NCBI RefSeq assembly: GCF_030818905.1
Contig: NZ_JAUTAZ010000001.1
Span: forward strand, 496,001 to 560,000
Direction of reading: 5' to 3'
DNA length: 64,000 bases
Source of the DNA: Microbacterium sp. SORGH_AS_0888
GTDB lineage: Bacteria; Actinomycetota; Actinomycetes; Actinomycetales; Microbacteriaceae
A program made the translations under genes and the position numbers. Every line of letters begins with the position of its first letter. Within the stretch, counting starts at the first letter, position 1. The notes beneath the pieces are model-generated. The model saw nothing but the letters and a program-made list of their open reading frames with translations, ran no database searches and was not told the origin of the DNA. Of this stretch, positions 8,224-16,187 are shown piece by piece.

Positions 8224-8727
8224 TCAGTGACCGGCGTGGCCGGGGATCACGGGCACGCGACCATCCGCATCCATCAGCAGCGTGTCCTGAACGCTCGCCA
8301 GCGCAGGCACCGTGAGCGCCGTCATGAGCACGGTCACCAGGGCGAAGGCCCAGAGGGGGACGCGCAGCCGCCGTCGTGGGGCGGACTCCGACGCCCGCCG
8401 CGCCGCGGACACCGCGACCGCGACGAGCAGGAGGAGGGCGACGGCCACCGCCGCGATGCTCGTCCGAGCGGGAGACACCCCGAGCAGCGCGGCGATCAGC
8501 GCGATGCCGGCGACCGCGACACCCGGGACAGCGCGGCGGACCAGGATGCGACCGGATCGGAGGCACAGCGCTCCCCAGAGGAGGGCCAGCAGCCCGCTGA
8601 GGACCAGCGCGGCGCCGATGACGCGCGCGGCCGGGGGCGCGGAGGCCGCGGAGACGGCACCGGCGCCGAGGGCCGCCTGCACGAGGCCGCCCCCCCACGC
8701 CGATGCCGTGGCCCAGAGGGTTCTCAC
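8224..8727 (-). CDS. Small integral membrane protein of unknown function
   Basis: The 167-residue sequence has about four hydrophobic segments and a basic loop (AARRASESAPRRRL) before the last. I do not recognise the family. The GTG start at 8727 overlaps the stop of the DUF4383 gene upstream as GTGA, so the two are translationally coupled and probably act together in the membrane. The C-terminus after the last segment is short and contains acidic and glycine/histidine residues. Confidence 0.7.
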   Translation of the reverse strand: MRTLWATASAWGGGLVQAALGAGAVSAASAPPAARVIGAALVLSGLLALLWGALCLRSGRILVRRAVPGVAVAGIALIAALLGVSPARTSIAAVAVALLLLVAVAVSAARRASESAPRRRLRVPLWAFALVTVLMTALTVPALASVQDTLLMDADGRVPVIPGHAGH

Positions 8728-9131
8728 GCCGTCGCCGCCCGCGCACCGCGCTCGGCGCCCAGTCCCACGGCGAGCAGCAGAACCGCGCTGCCCAGGTGCA
8801 GGAAGTGGTCCGGTGTGTTCAGGGCGAGGATGTTGGCTCCCGTGCCGACGAGGAAGAAGCCCACGACGCCGAGGAGCAGGTACGCTGCTCCGATCACGAC
8901 GTTGACCGTCTTCGCGGCGCGCACACCGCTCAGGCCCGCGATGAGCAGCGCGGCTCCGATCAGCAGATGCGCGATGTTGTGCAGCGGGTTCACCGCGAAG
9001 ATGCCGAGCAGAAGCCCGCCCTCGGTCGAGATGAAGCCGACGCCGCTCGTGAACGCAAACCCGAGCAGGCCGACGACAAGGTAGACGCCGCCGAAGACGA
9101 CGGCGAGCAGACGGTTCGGTGACGAGCCCAT
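8724..9131 (-). CDS. DUF4383 membrane protein
   Basis: This 135-residue protein has four hydrophobic segments with the two polar signatures of DUF4383: NPLHNIAHLLIG in the first pair and TPDHFLHLGSA in the second. The function of the family is unknown. ATG 9131 has a strong AGGAGG five bases upstream. It is the first gene of a two-gene unit with the membrane protein downstream. Confidence 0.85.
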   Translation of the reverse strand: MGSSPNRLLAVVFGGVYLVVGLLGFAFTSGVGFISTEGGLLLGIFAVNPLHNIAHLLIGAALLIAGLSGVRAAKTVNVVIGAAYLLLGVVGFFLVGTGANILALNTPDHFLHLGSAVLLLAVGLGAERGARAATA

Positions 9132-9314
9132 GAGGACCTCCTAGTGTCATGACGCGGCGGGCGCCGCGATCACCAGTTGTTCGTCGCATCGACCGAATCG
9201 GATGGGTGCGTCACGCGATGTTCTCCCGCCCGTCACCTCCCAGGTCTTCTGTGCGCGGTCCGGATGCCGTGGGATGGCCCAGTCGCCGCCATCCGGCCCG
9301 GAGAGGAGCTCGCC

Positions 9315-10499
9315 ATGACCACACGAGTGCTGCACCTGTTCGAGGGGTTCTTCGCGGGCGGGGCGCGCATCCTGCACACGGACGTCGTGCGCGGATTGCA
9401 CAGCGATCGCGAACGCCACTCCGTGCTCTCCATCGCCGCGACCGCTCGTCGCGAAGGCACTGTGCAGCGGATGACCGCAGACCCGCGCTACCGTGCGCTC
9501 CGCGCCGCGGGCGTCGACGTGCGATCGCTGGGCCGTCGCGCCGAGGGCGCGCCGCCGGCCCCGGAGGCCTTCACAGCCGACGAGCTCGAGCTCGCGGCGG
9601 AGATCTTCGCGGAGGCGGATGTCGTCGTCTCCCTCAAGGAGCAGCCGCTCGGGCTCCTGCTTGCTCTTCACGACCGTGGCCTGCTGCCGCGCGTGCCGGT
9701 GGCCGTCGCCCTCCACCGCTCGGACCCGGAGCACGCCGGACCCGCCCTGGGATGGCTGCGTCGGGCCGCCGCCGAGCGTCTGGTCACGACGACGATCGCG
9801 TGCGCGGAGTCGACGGCCGACGCGTACGCCGCGGCCGGAGTCCGCGCCGCCAGCGAGGCTGTCATCGCGAACGGCATCGACATCCGACTGTTCTCGCCGG
9901 TGTCCCGCTCCCGTCGCGCGCGGCTGCGCATCGCACTCGGCCTGCCGGAGGACCTGCCGGTCATCGTCTACGCCGCTCGCTTCGACGAGATGAAGGACCC
10001 GGAGCTGTTCGTCACGGCCGCCGCGCGACACGCGAGCCGCAACGACGCGCACTACGTGCTGTGCGGCGCGGGCATGGACGCCGCCAACCCCGCGCTGACG
10101 CGTCTGCTCGTCGACGCCGGGCTCCGGGACGACCCTCGCGTGCACACGTGGGGCATCCGCGACGACATGCCCGACGTCTACCGCGTGGCCGACATCGTCG
10201 CCCTCACGAGCGCGTACGGCGAGGCCTCCCCGCTCTGCCTTCGAGAGGGCGCGGCGTGCGGGGCGACCCCGGTCACAACCGACGTCGGCGACGCCGCGCG
10301 CGAGGTGCGCGGTTTCGGCGCGGTCACGCCGCGGGACCCGGAGGCGATCGCCGGCACGTGGGAGCGCGTGCTGCGGCACCGGACGTGGATGCGGCGCGCC
10401 GCCCTGGCCGCCCGGCCCCGGCTGGACCGCGCTCGCATGCTGGCCGAGTATCGGGCGGTGATCGACGCGCTCACGGAGCGTCTCGACCTGGCTGCGTAG
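9315..10499 (+). CDS. GT4-family glycosyltransferase
   Basis: The 394-residue protein has the GT-B fold. The N-terminal acceptor half opens with LHLFEGFFAGGAR; the C-terminal nucleotide-sugar half begins around VIVYAARFDEMKDPE and contains the E-x7-E signature EASPLCLREGAACG. The substrate cannot be named. ATG 9315 is chosen over the longer upstream frame because AGGAG is six bases before it. Its 3' end overlaps the end of the convergent DUF4349 gene by 29 bases. No other sugar-polymer genes are nearby, so it is a stand-alone transferase. Confidence 0.85.
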   Translation: MTTRVLHLFEGFFAGGARILHTDVVRGLHSDRERHSVLSIAATARREGTVQRMTADPRYRALRAAGVDVRSLGRRAEGAPPAPEAFTADELELAAEIFAEADVVVSLKEQPLGLLLALHDRGLLPRVPVAVALHRSDPEHAGPALGWLRRAAAERLVTTTIACAESTADAYAAAGVRAASEAVIANGIDIRLFSPVSRSRRARLRIALGLPEDLPVIVYAARFDEMKDPELFVTAAARHASRNDAHYVLCGAGMDAANPALTRLLVDAGLRDDPRVHTWGIRDDMPDVYRVADIVALTSAYGEASPLCLREGAACGATPVTTDVGDAAREVRGFGAVTPRDPEAIAGTWERVLRHRTWMRRAALAARPRLDRARMLAEYRAVIDALTERLDLAA

Positions 10500-11514
10500 C
10501 GTTCCGGCCGCGCCGGCGGCGCAGTCGGCGGACGCCCCACACGACCCCCGCCACGAGACCGGCGAGCAGGATCCAGGGCAGCAGGAACCCGAGTCCGACC
10601 ACGACGCCGTTGACGGTCACGAGGAACCCGTGCCACCCCGTCGCCAGACCGTCGAGGAAGCCCCCGGGCTCGGGCTCGACGGCCGGGGCACGGGCGGTCA
10701 GGGTCACACTGAGCGTGGACATCGCGACCTGGCCCTCGAGGGCGGCCAGCTGCTGCTCGAGGGACTCGAGCTCCGCCTGACGCTCGGCCAGCGCCTTCTC
10801 CGCCGTCAGCAGATCGGCGACCGAGCCGGCCTGAGACATGAGCTGGGTGAGACGCGTCACCGACGTCTGCGCCGCGTCCCGACGCGCACGGAGATCGGCC
10901 GCCTGATCGGTCACATCGGCGCGTGTCACCTGTGACGACGTGACATCGCCGAGCGTGGCGAGCCGATCGAGCAGGGCCTGCAGCGCGTCGGCAGGCACTC
11001 GCGCCTGGAGCGAGGCGTTCGCCGGCCGCGACCCGGCGGCCGTCGGTCCCGTGTCGGTCGTGGACGACTCGACGTACCCGCCCAGCTCGGTGACGATCGT
11101 GCTGAGCGGCGCCACCATCGCGGTCGGATCGTCGACCGCGAGCGTGACGGCACCCGAGGCGACGATCTCGCGTCCGGTCCCGGCGTCTCCCGTCGTCGCG
11201 CGTCCGAGCTCGACGCCGTCCGCCGCAGAACCCTGGACCACCTGCGCCGGCTCCGCGGCGCCGCCGCCGAGGGAGACGCCCCTCACGACGCTCCCGGAGC
11301 TTCCTCCGGGACCGGCGACGACGGGTCCGATGAGCGCCGCGAGCACGACGACCGCTGCGGCCGCCCCCGCGCCCGCCCAGACGCGCCCGCGCCGCGCACG
11401 ACGCCGTCTCGCGTCGTCCGCGATCTCCGCGAGCACGGTCCGCTCCATGCGCAGGACCTGCTCGTCGTCCGGTACCGGGGGGAGGACGTGCTCCCCGCGT
11501 TCGTGCTGGCTCAT
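10471..11514 (-). CDS. DUF4349 membrane protein, possible anti-sigma partner
   Basis: The 347-residue protein has a basic/acidic cytosolic N-terminus (about 1-44), a transmembrane helix (about 46-66), and an extracytoplasmic DUF4349 domain with a coiled coil (about 220-285, repeated Glu/Leu/Gln). A second transmembrane helix (about 303-328) and a very basic tail end it. The ATG start overlaps the stop of an ECF sigma factor as ATGA. A membrane protein with a cytosolic N-terminus directly after an ECF gene is the usual place for an anti-sigma factor, but no ZAS zinc motif is present. The regulatory role is therefore inference. Confidence 0.8.
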   Translation of the reverse strand: MSQHERGEHVLPPVPDDEQVLRMERTVLAEIADDARRRRARRGRVWAGAGAAAAVVVLAALIGPVVAGPGGSSGSVVRGVSLGGGAAEPAQVVQGSAADGVELGRATTGDAGTGREIVASGAVTLAVDDPTAMVAPLSTIVTELGGYVESSTTDTGPTAAGSRPANASLQARVPADALQALLDRLATLGDVTSSQVTRADVTDQAADLRARRDAAQTSVTRLTQLMSQAGSVADLLTAEKALAERQAELESLEQQLAALEGQVAMSTLSVTLTARAPAVEPEPGGFLDGLATGWHGFLVTVNGVVVGLGFLLPWILLAGLVAGVVWGVRRLRRRRGRNATQPGRDAP

Positions 11515-12071
11515 GACTCCGCTGCCTCCTCGACGACGCCGCGCAACCGGGTCCGGATGCGGGTGAGACGGTTGCGCACCGCGCCGTGCGCGATGCCGAG
11601 CCGCTCTGCTGCCGCGACGTACGCGTACCCCTCGGACACGCAGAGCACGAAGATCTCGCGGTCGAGCTCGCTCAGTCGTTCGACCTCGCCGGCGATGCGC
11701 CGCGCGAGGTCGGCGCCGATCACCTGGTCCTCGACCATCACGGTGTCGGCGCGCTCCGCCGCGTTCTCGGCGGCCGTTCGATCTCGATCGCGACGGAGCG
11801 ACCGCAGACGATTGGCGGACTGGTACCGGCAGATCGTCGCGAGCCAGGGAAGGAGCGACTCTCCCTCCAGCCGGAGCGCGCGGAGCTTCCGCCACGCCGT
11901 CACGAACGTCTCCTGGGTGATGTCCTCAGCGTCCGACGCCGTCCCGACGATGGCGTAGGCGATCCGGTAGACCGGTGTGACATGCCGTCGGTAGAGCGTC
12001 CGGAACGCGACGTCGTCGCCGCGGCCCGCCCGCGCCGTCAACGCCGCGTCGCTGTCGTGTTCCGCCGACAT
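11511..12071 (-). CDS. ECF (sigma-70 family) RNA polymerase sigma factor
   Basis: The 186-residue protein has sigma region 2 (about 20-90; DAEDITQETFVTAWRKL) and region 4 (about 125-180; LSELDREIFVLCVSEGYAYVAAAERLGIAHGAVRNRL) and nothing else, the layout of an ECF factor. ATG 12071 follows a G-rich purine stretch. The next gene overlaps it by four bases and encodes a membrane protein, suggesting control by membrane sequestration. Target promoters are not evident. Confidence 0.92.
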   Translation of the reverse strand: MSAEHDSDAALTARAGRGDDVAFRTLYRRHVTPVYRIAYAIVGTASDAEDITQETFVTAWRKLRALRLEGESLLPWLATICRYQSANRLRSLRRDRDRTAAENAAERADTVMVEDQVIGADLARRIAGEVERLSELDREIFVLCVSEGYAYVAAAERLGIAHGAVRNRLTRIRTRLRGVVEEAAES

Positions 12072-12178
12072 CCGGCCCCCTCGTCCTCGGTCTTCTGCCG
12101 TCTCTCATCATGCAGGTGTCCGTGAGCGGGCGATCGTCTCAGAGGACGTGGTCGACCGCCGCGGGGCGGCCGCGCGGC

Positions 12179-12290
12179 TAGACTGAGCGGGCGAGGGGGA
12201 GTATCCCGTCAGCACGAGCCCGTCATCACGAAGCACGTCATGGTGCCTCCGGGCCGTGCCGCGATCGAATCGTGGGGAGAGACTCTCGAG
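12179..12290 (+). ncRNA. Candidate yybP-ykoY manganese riboswitch upstream of terC
   Basis: A TAGACT hexamer (12179-12184) places a transcript start near 12191. The leader then holds GGGGGAGTA (12195-12203), a long helix (12212-12222 with 12250-12259, ten pairs and one bulged A) capped by GCAC/GTGC (12233-12236 with 12243-12246), and GAGAGACTCTC (about 12277-12287). The 5' GGGGAGTA and 3' GAGAC-type elements flanking a helix are features of the yybP-ykoY class, which senses Mn(II) and is classically found ahead of TerC-family genes. This is a match by eye, not a covariance-model result. Confidence 0.6.
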
Positions 12291-12317
12291 GTTCTGCCGA
12301 CCCCTCGAAAGGAAGCC

Positions 12318-13310
12318 ATGGGCTTCGAGATCCCGCTCTGGTTCGCCATCACGTCGCTCGTCGTGCTGACCGCGGTGCTCGCCGCCGATCTGCTGATCAT
12401 CCTCGCGCGACCGCACGTGCCCGCCATGAGGGAGGCGACGGGCTGGATCGTCTTCTACGTCGCCCTCGCCCTCGCGTTCGCCGCGCTCCTGTTCGCCGTC
12501 ACCGGCAGCGGCGACGCGGCCGGCCAGTTCCTCACCGGGTGGCTCACGGAGTACAGCCTCTCCGTCGACAACCTCTTCGTCTTCGTCCTGCTGATGTCGC
12601 AGTTCGCCGTGCCGCGGCGCTATCAGCAGGAGGTGCTGATGGTGGGCATCATCATCGCTCTCGTGCTGCGCGGCGTGTTCATCCTCGTCGGCGCGGCACT
12701 GATCGAGAACCTGAGCTGGATCTTCTACGTCTTCGGCGCGTTCCTGGTCTTCACCGCGTGGCGCCAGGCCTTCCCCGGCGCGGAGGAGCAGGACGCGAAG
12801 ACCGAGTCCGGCATCGTGCGGTTCCTCAGGAGATTCGTCCCGATCACCGACGAGTACGACGGAGCGAAGCTGCGCACCACCGTCGGCGGCGCGCGGATGT
12901 TCACGCCCATGCTCCTGGTGTTCGTCGCGATCGGGGTGACGGACCTCATCTTCGCGGTCGACTCGATCCCGGCGATCTTCGGCATCACGCAGAGCCCGTT
13001 CATCGTCTTCACGACGAACCTCTTCGCCCTCATGGGACTGCGGCAGCTCTACTTCCTCCTCGGCGGGCTGCTCGACCGGCTGCGGTACCTGCACTTCGGC
13101 ATCGCGTTCGTCCTCGCGTTCATCGGCGTGAAGCTGATCCTCCAGGCGCTGCACGAGAACGAGGTGCCCTTCATCAACGGGGGAAACGGCGTGGCGTGGG
13201 CCCCCGAGCTCTCGTCCTGGGTGTCGCTCGGCGTGATCGTGGCGGCGATGACGGTGGCGACCGTCGCGAGCCTGCTGGCCGCGCGCCGCGACGACGTCGC
13301 GGCGCGCTGA
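12318..13310 (+). CDS. TerC-family integral membrane protein (probable Mn exporter)
   Basis: The 330-residue protein has about nine hydrophobic segments and the TerC signatures: LTEYSLSVDNLFVF with conserved Ser-Val-Asp-Asn, and later FAVDSIPAIFGIT. The paired acidic residues in these helices are thought to bind metal. Family members such as E. coli Alx and B. subtilis YkoY export manganese and are riboswitch-controlled. A riboswitch-like leader is present here. ATG 12318 follows AAAGGA; the longer frame from 12240 would start inside the structured leader. Confidence 0.9.
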   Translation: MGFEIPLWFAITSLVVLTAVLAADLLIILARPHVPAMREATGWIVFYVALALAFAALLFAVTGSGDAAGQFLTGWLTEYSLSVDNLFVFVLLMSQFAVPRRYQQEVLMVGIIIALVLRGVFILVGAALIENLSWIFYVFGAFLVFTAWRQAFPGAEEQDAKTESGIVRFLRRFVPITDEYDGAKLRTTVGGARMFTPMLLVFVAIGVTDLIFAVDSIPAIFGITQSPFIVFTTNLFALMGLRQLYFLLGGLLDRLRYLHFGIAFVLAFIGVKLILQALHENEVPFINGGNGVAWAPELSSWVSLGVIVAAMTVATVASLLAARRDDVAAR

Positions 13311-13315
13311 GCCGC

Positions 13316-14629
13316 TCAGAACGCGGCGAGCTCGGCTTTCAGGCCACCGCCCGCGTATTCCGTGCGCAGCAGCCCGCGCCGGCGGAGGACCGGCACCAGC
13401 CGATCCAGGGTGCGATGCACCGTCACCGGGTGCAGGTCGCCCCACAGCAGGATCCCGTCGTTGCCCCAGTCCGCCAACCGCTCGACGAGGTCCGCGAACT
13501 CGTCGGCCGTGCCCACCATGCCGCTGCCGTCGGACAGCCGGCCCGCCCGCGCCTGCGCCGCGAGAAGCGTCCGCAGCGGCGCATCCGCGTCGCGATCGCC
13601 CACCAGCCGTCGGATGCTGCCGTGCGAGACGTGGTCTGCGAAGATCGCGGGATCCAGGGGCGCGTCGAGGTCGAGGACCGTGAGATCCGTCTCCAGGTCG
13701 CTCGACTGACGGCGCGCGATCTCCCGCAGCACCGCGTCATCCGGGTCGAGTGAGGCGGCGACGATCCGGTCGGCCTCCTCGGGGGAGTCGACGAGGACCG
13801 GCTGCACGGCGAACAGGATCGCGATCTCCTCCGGCGCGCGACCACCTGCGCGCGCCGCATCATGGATGCGGCCGCGGTAGCGGCGGACGCTGTGCTCGTC
13901 GAGGGGCGAGAGCGCCAGCTGGACATCCGAGTTCGTGCCGGCGAAGGCGAGACCGCGTCCCGACCCGCCGGGGGAGACGATCGCGGGCTCGCCGTGTTCG
14001 AACGGGATCGCGTTGAGCGGTCCGTCGAACGCGAAGTACTCACCGCGGTGCCTGGTCGGGCGCATGCGTGCGCCGTCGGCGTACCGGCCGCGCTCGACGT
14101 CCTGGACCAGTGCGCCCTCGTCCCAGCTGCGCCAGAGCGCGCGGATCGCGGTGAGCCATTCCTCGGCACGGTCGTAGGCGGCGTCATGGCCGAGGGGAGG
14201 CGCGGCACCGAAATGCCGGGCGCTGCCGGTGTCGGTGACGACGTTGAGTCCCAGGCGGTCGCCCGAGAGGTGGTGGAGCGTCGCGAACTGGCGCGCCGCC
14301 GTGTACGGGAGGATCGCGGCGGGGTTGACGGTCGGCACGATCCCGAGATGCCGCGTCGCCGCGAACAGGTACGGTGCGAGCAGGAGCGGATCGTGCTTGG
14401 GGCCGCCGAAGGCGTGGCGTACCCGGAGATCGATCGTGTCGGGGGATCCGAGGGAGGGCGCATCCTCGATGATGAGCAGATCGAAGCCCGCCTGCTCGAG
14501 CGTCCGCGCGGACTCCTGATACAGGTCGGCTCGGGTCCAGTCGCGGTTCCACGCCCAGGCGTCCTGGCCCCAGCCGTGCGGTCCGAACCCGCGTGCGAGG
14601 AACCAGCCGAAGTGCTGGGGTCGCGTCAC
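13316..14629 (-). CDS. LLM-class FMN-dependent monooxygenase (NtaA/SnaA/DszA type)
   Basis: The 437-residue protein is a luciferase-like flavin monooxygenase of the long NtaA/DszA/SoxA group. It has a HFGWFLARGFGPHGWGQDAW N-terminus, GLNVVTD in the barrel and SPGGSGRGLAFAG near residue 220. The GTG start overlaps the stop of the OAH-sulfhydrylase gene as GTGA. The pairing suggests release of sulfite or a thiol from an organosulfur compound for capture by the sulfhydrylase. It needs a separate FMN reductase, which is not in the window. Its 3' end lies five bases from the terC stop. Confidence 0.88.
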   Translation of the reverse strand: MTRPQHFGWFLARGFGPHGWGQDAWAWNRDWTRADLYQESARTLEQAGFDLLIIEDAPSLGSPDTIDLRVRHAFGGPKHDPLLLAPYLFAATRHLGIVPTVNPAAILPYTAARQFATLHHLSGDRLGLNVVTDTGSARHFGAAPPLGHDAAYDRAEEWLTAIRALWRSWDEGALVQDVERGRYADGARMRPTRHRGEYFAFDGPLNAIPFEHGEPAIVSPGGSGRGLAFAGTNSDVQLALSPLDEHSVRRYRGRIHDAARAGGRAPEEIAILFAVQPVLVDSPEEADRIVAASLDPDDAVLREIARRQSSDLETDLTVLDLDAPLDPAIFADHVSHGSIRRLVGDRDADAPLRTLLAAQARAGRLSDGSGMVGTADEFADLVERLADWGNDGILLWGDLHPVTVHRTLDRLVPVLRRRGLLRTEYAGGGLKAELAAF

Positions 14630-15957
14630 CCGAGCACCTCCACGGCGACCTCGGGACGGGCGAGCGAGGCCGCCCGCAGCCCGCGCTCGAGATCTGCGAC
14701 GAGATCGTCCGCATCCTCGATGCCGATCGAGAAGCGCACCGTGCCGGGTGCCACGCCCACCGCCTCCCGGCCGGTCTCGTCGAGATGGGCGTGGCTCGTC
14801 GAGGCCGGGTGCAGCACCAGGGAGCGGACGTCGCCGAGGTGGGTCATGTGGGTGAACACCTCGAGGGTCTCGATGAGACGCCGTGCCGCGGGCTCGCCGC
14901 CGGCGAGGGTGGCCTGGAAGACGGAGCCGTAGCCGCGCGGGAGGTATCGGCGCGCGATCGGATGGTGAGGATGCGTCGGCAGGCCCGCGTAGTCGACGCG
15001 TGCGACCTCGGGACGCTCGGCGAGCCAGCGGGCGATCGTGAGCGCGCTGCGCGACTGCTCGCGCACGCGCAGGCTCAGGGTCTCGACGCCCTGCGCGACG
15101 AGGAAGGCGTTCAGCGGCGACGCGCTCGGCCCGAGACGTGGCGCGACCGTCTCCCGGAGGTAGCCGATCCGTGCGCGCCCGCCGTGCCGTTCGGCGACGC
15201 TCGGCCCGCCCGATCGCGAGGCCGCCACCAGGTGCGGGAACAGCGAGCCCGAGCGCCCGGCGTCGAAGCGGCCGTCGTCGACCACCACGCCGCCGAGGGC
15301 CGCGCCCTGCCCGGCGAGGAACTTGCTCGCGGAATGCACGACGACCGCGGCGCCGTGCTCGATCGGGCGCAGCAGATAGGGCGTCGCGAAGGTGTTGTCC
15401 ACCACCAGCGGGATGCCGTGCTCGTCCGCGACCGCCGAGATCGCGGCGATGTCGAGGACGTCGTTGCGCGCGTTCGAGATCGACTCGGCGAAGAACGCCC
15501 GCGTCGTCGGGCGCCGTGCGGCGCGCCACGCGTCGGGGTCGGCGACGTCGGCGACGAAGGTCGTCTCGATCCCGAGGCGCGCGAGGTTGTCCAGCAGCAG
15601 GCCACGGGTTCCCTCGTACACCTGGTTCGCGCACACGATGTGGTCTCCCGCTCCGACCAGAGCGAGCAGCGCGACGCTCACGGCGGCCTGCCCGCTCGCG
15701 ACGAAGACGGCCTCCGCGCCGCCCTCCAGGTCGGCGAGCCGGCGTTCCAGCGCATCGATCGTCGGGTTCCCGGTACGGGTGTAGCCGAAGCCGGCACCCG
15801 TGCGGAAGTGGTCCGCGGCCGCATCGACGTCGTCGAACCGGAAGCCGGCGGTGAGGAAGATCGGCAGCGCACGGGGCGACGCCTCCGCCCAGTCGGTGCC
15901 CGCGTGCACCTGCCGGGTGGCGAAGCCGGCGGCGGCCGTGCGTCGGGTCTCGGACAT
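14626..15957 (-). CDS. O-acetylhomoserine aminocarboxypropyltransferase (sulfhydrylase), PLP-dependent
   Basis: The 443-residue enzyme belongs to the Cys/Met-metabolism PLP family and probably makes homocysteine from O-acetylhomoserine and sulfide. Visible motifs are YTRTGNPT, SGQAAVSVAL, VVDNTFATPY and the PLP-lysine motif VVHSASKFLAGQG. ATG 15957 is chosen because GAGAGG lies five bases upstream; the upstream in-frame ATG has none. It is co-transcribed with a flavin monooxygenase, suggesting sulfur scavenging. A related transferase such as MetB or MetZ is less likely given the length and the insertion before the C-terminus. Confidence 0.85.
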   Translation of the reverse strand: MSETRRTAAAGFATRQVHAGTDWAEASPRALPIFLTAGFRFDDVDAAADHFRTGAGFGYTRTGNPTIDALERRLADLEGGAEAVFVASGQAAVSVALLALVGAGDHIVCANQVYEGTRGLLLDNLARLGIETTFVADVADPDAWRAARRPTTRAFFAESISNARNDVLDIAAISAVADEHGIPLVVDNTFATPYLLRPIEHGAAVVVHSASKFLAGQGAALGGVVVDDGRFDAGRSGSLFPHLVAASRSGGPSVAERHGGRARIGYLRETVAPRLGPSASPLNAFLVAQGVETLSLRVREQSRSALTIARWLAERPEVARVDYAGLPTHPHHPIARRYLPRGYGSVFQATLAGGEPAARRLIETLEVFTHMTHLGDVRSLVLHPASTSHAHLDETGREAVGVAPGTVRFSIGIEDADDLVADLERGLRAASLARPEVAVEVLG

Positions 15958-16063
15958 CGTGTCCTCTCGGATCGGGGGCGCGTGACGTGCCCGGCAAGGC
16001 TCGCACGAGCCCGCCCGCGCCGTCCGTCGGGGCGACACAGAGCGTCACGGTCTGCGCCGGTGG

Positions 16064-16069
16064 TAGCCT
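16064..16069 (+). promoter_or_regulatory. -10 element for the leuC leader transcript
   Basis: TAGCCT is six bases before the GTG of the leader peptide, so the mRNA probably starts at or next to that codon. No convincing -35 is visible. Confidence 0.55.
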
Positions 16070-16075
16070 GGGGGA

Positions 16076-16120
16076 GTGCGGATCGCTCGTGTTCTCCTTA
16101 GCGGCCGCGGCGGGCGCTGA
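16076..16120 (+). CDS. Candidate leader peptide of leuCD (14 aa, contains Val-Leu-Leu)
   Basis: GTG 16076 opens a 14-codon frame (M-R-I-A-R-V-L-L-S-G-R-G-G-R) ending in TGA at 16118-16120, 68 bases before leuC. It has consecutive valine and leucine codons and probably no 5' UTR. Downstream, CAAGCC (16124-16129) can pair with GGCTTG (16154-16159), and TTTT follows at 16168-16171. That is the layout of a translation-controlled attenuator. Actinobacterial ilvB and leuA leaders of this kind are known; its use before leuCD is inferred. Confidence 0.5.
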   Translation: MRIARVLLSGRGGR

Positions 16121-16123
16121 TTC

Positions 16124-16171
16124 CAAGCCTCACTCGTCGCGGAGTTCGTCGCGGGCTTGATCACCCCTTTT
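16124..16171 (+). terminator. Possible attenuator hairpin before leuC
   Basis: A 6-bp stem (16124-16129 with 16154-16159) with a large loop is followed by ATCACCCCTTTT. It is weak by itself but lies between the leader peptide and the leuC Shine-Dalgarno (GAAGGA, about 16174-16179). Confidence 0.35.
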
Positions 16172-16187
16172 CCGAAGGACGACAGTC

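Noticed and set aside
12240-12317. Longer TerC protein starting at 12240
   Set aside because: The added residues are not membrane-like, the region is the structured leader, and ATG 12318 has a proper AAAGGA.
15958-16062. SAM riboswitch upstream of the OAH-sulfhydrylase gene
   Set aside because: I looked for the conserved SAM-I and SAM-IV core elements on the minus strand and did not find them.
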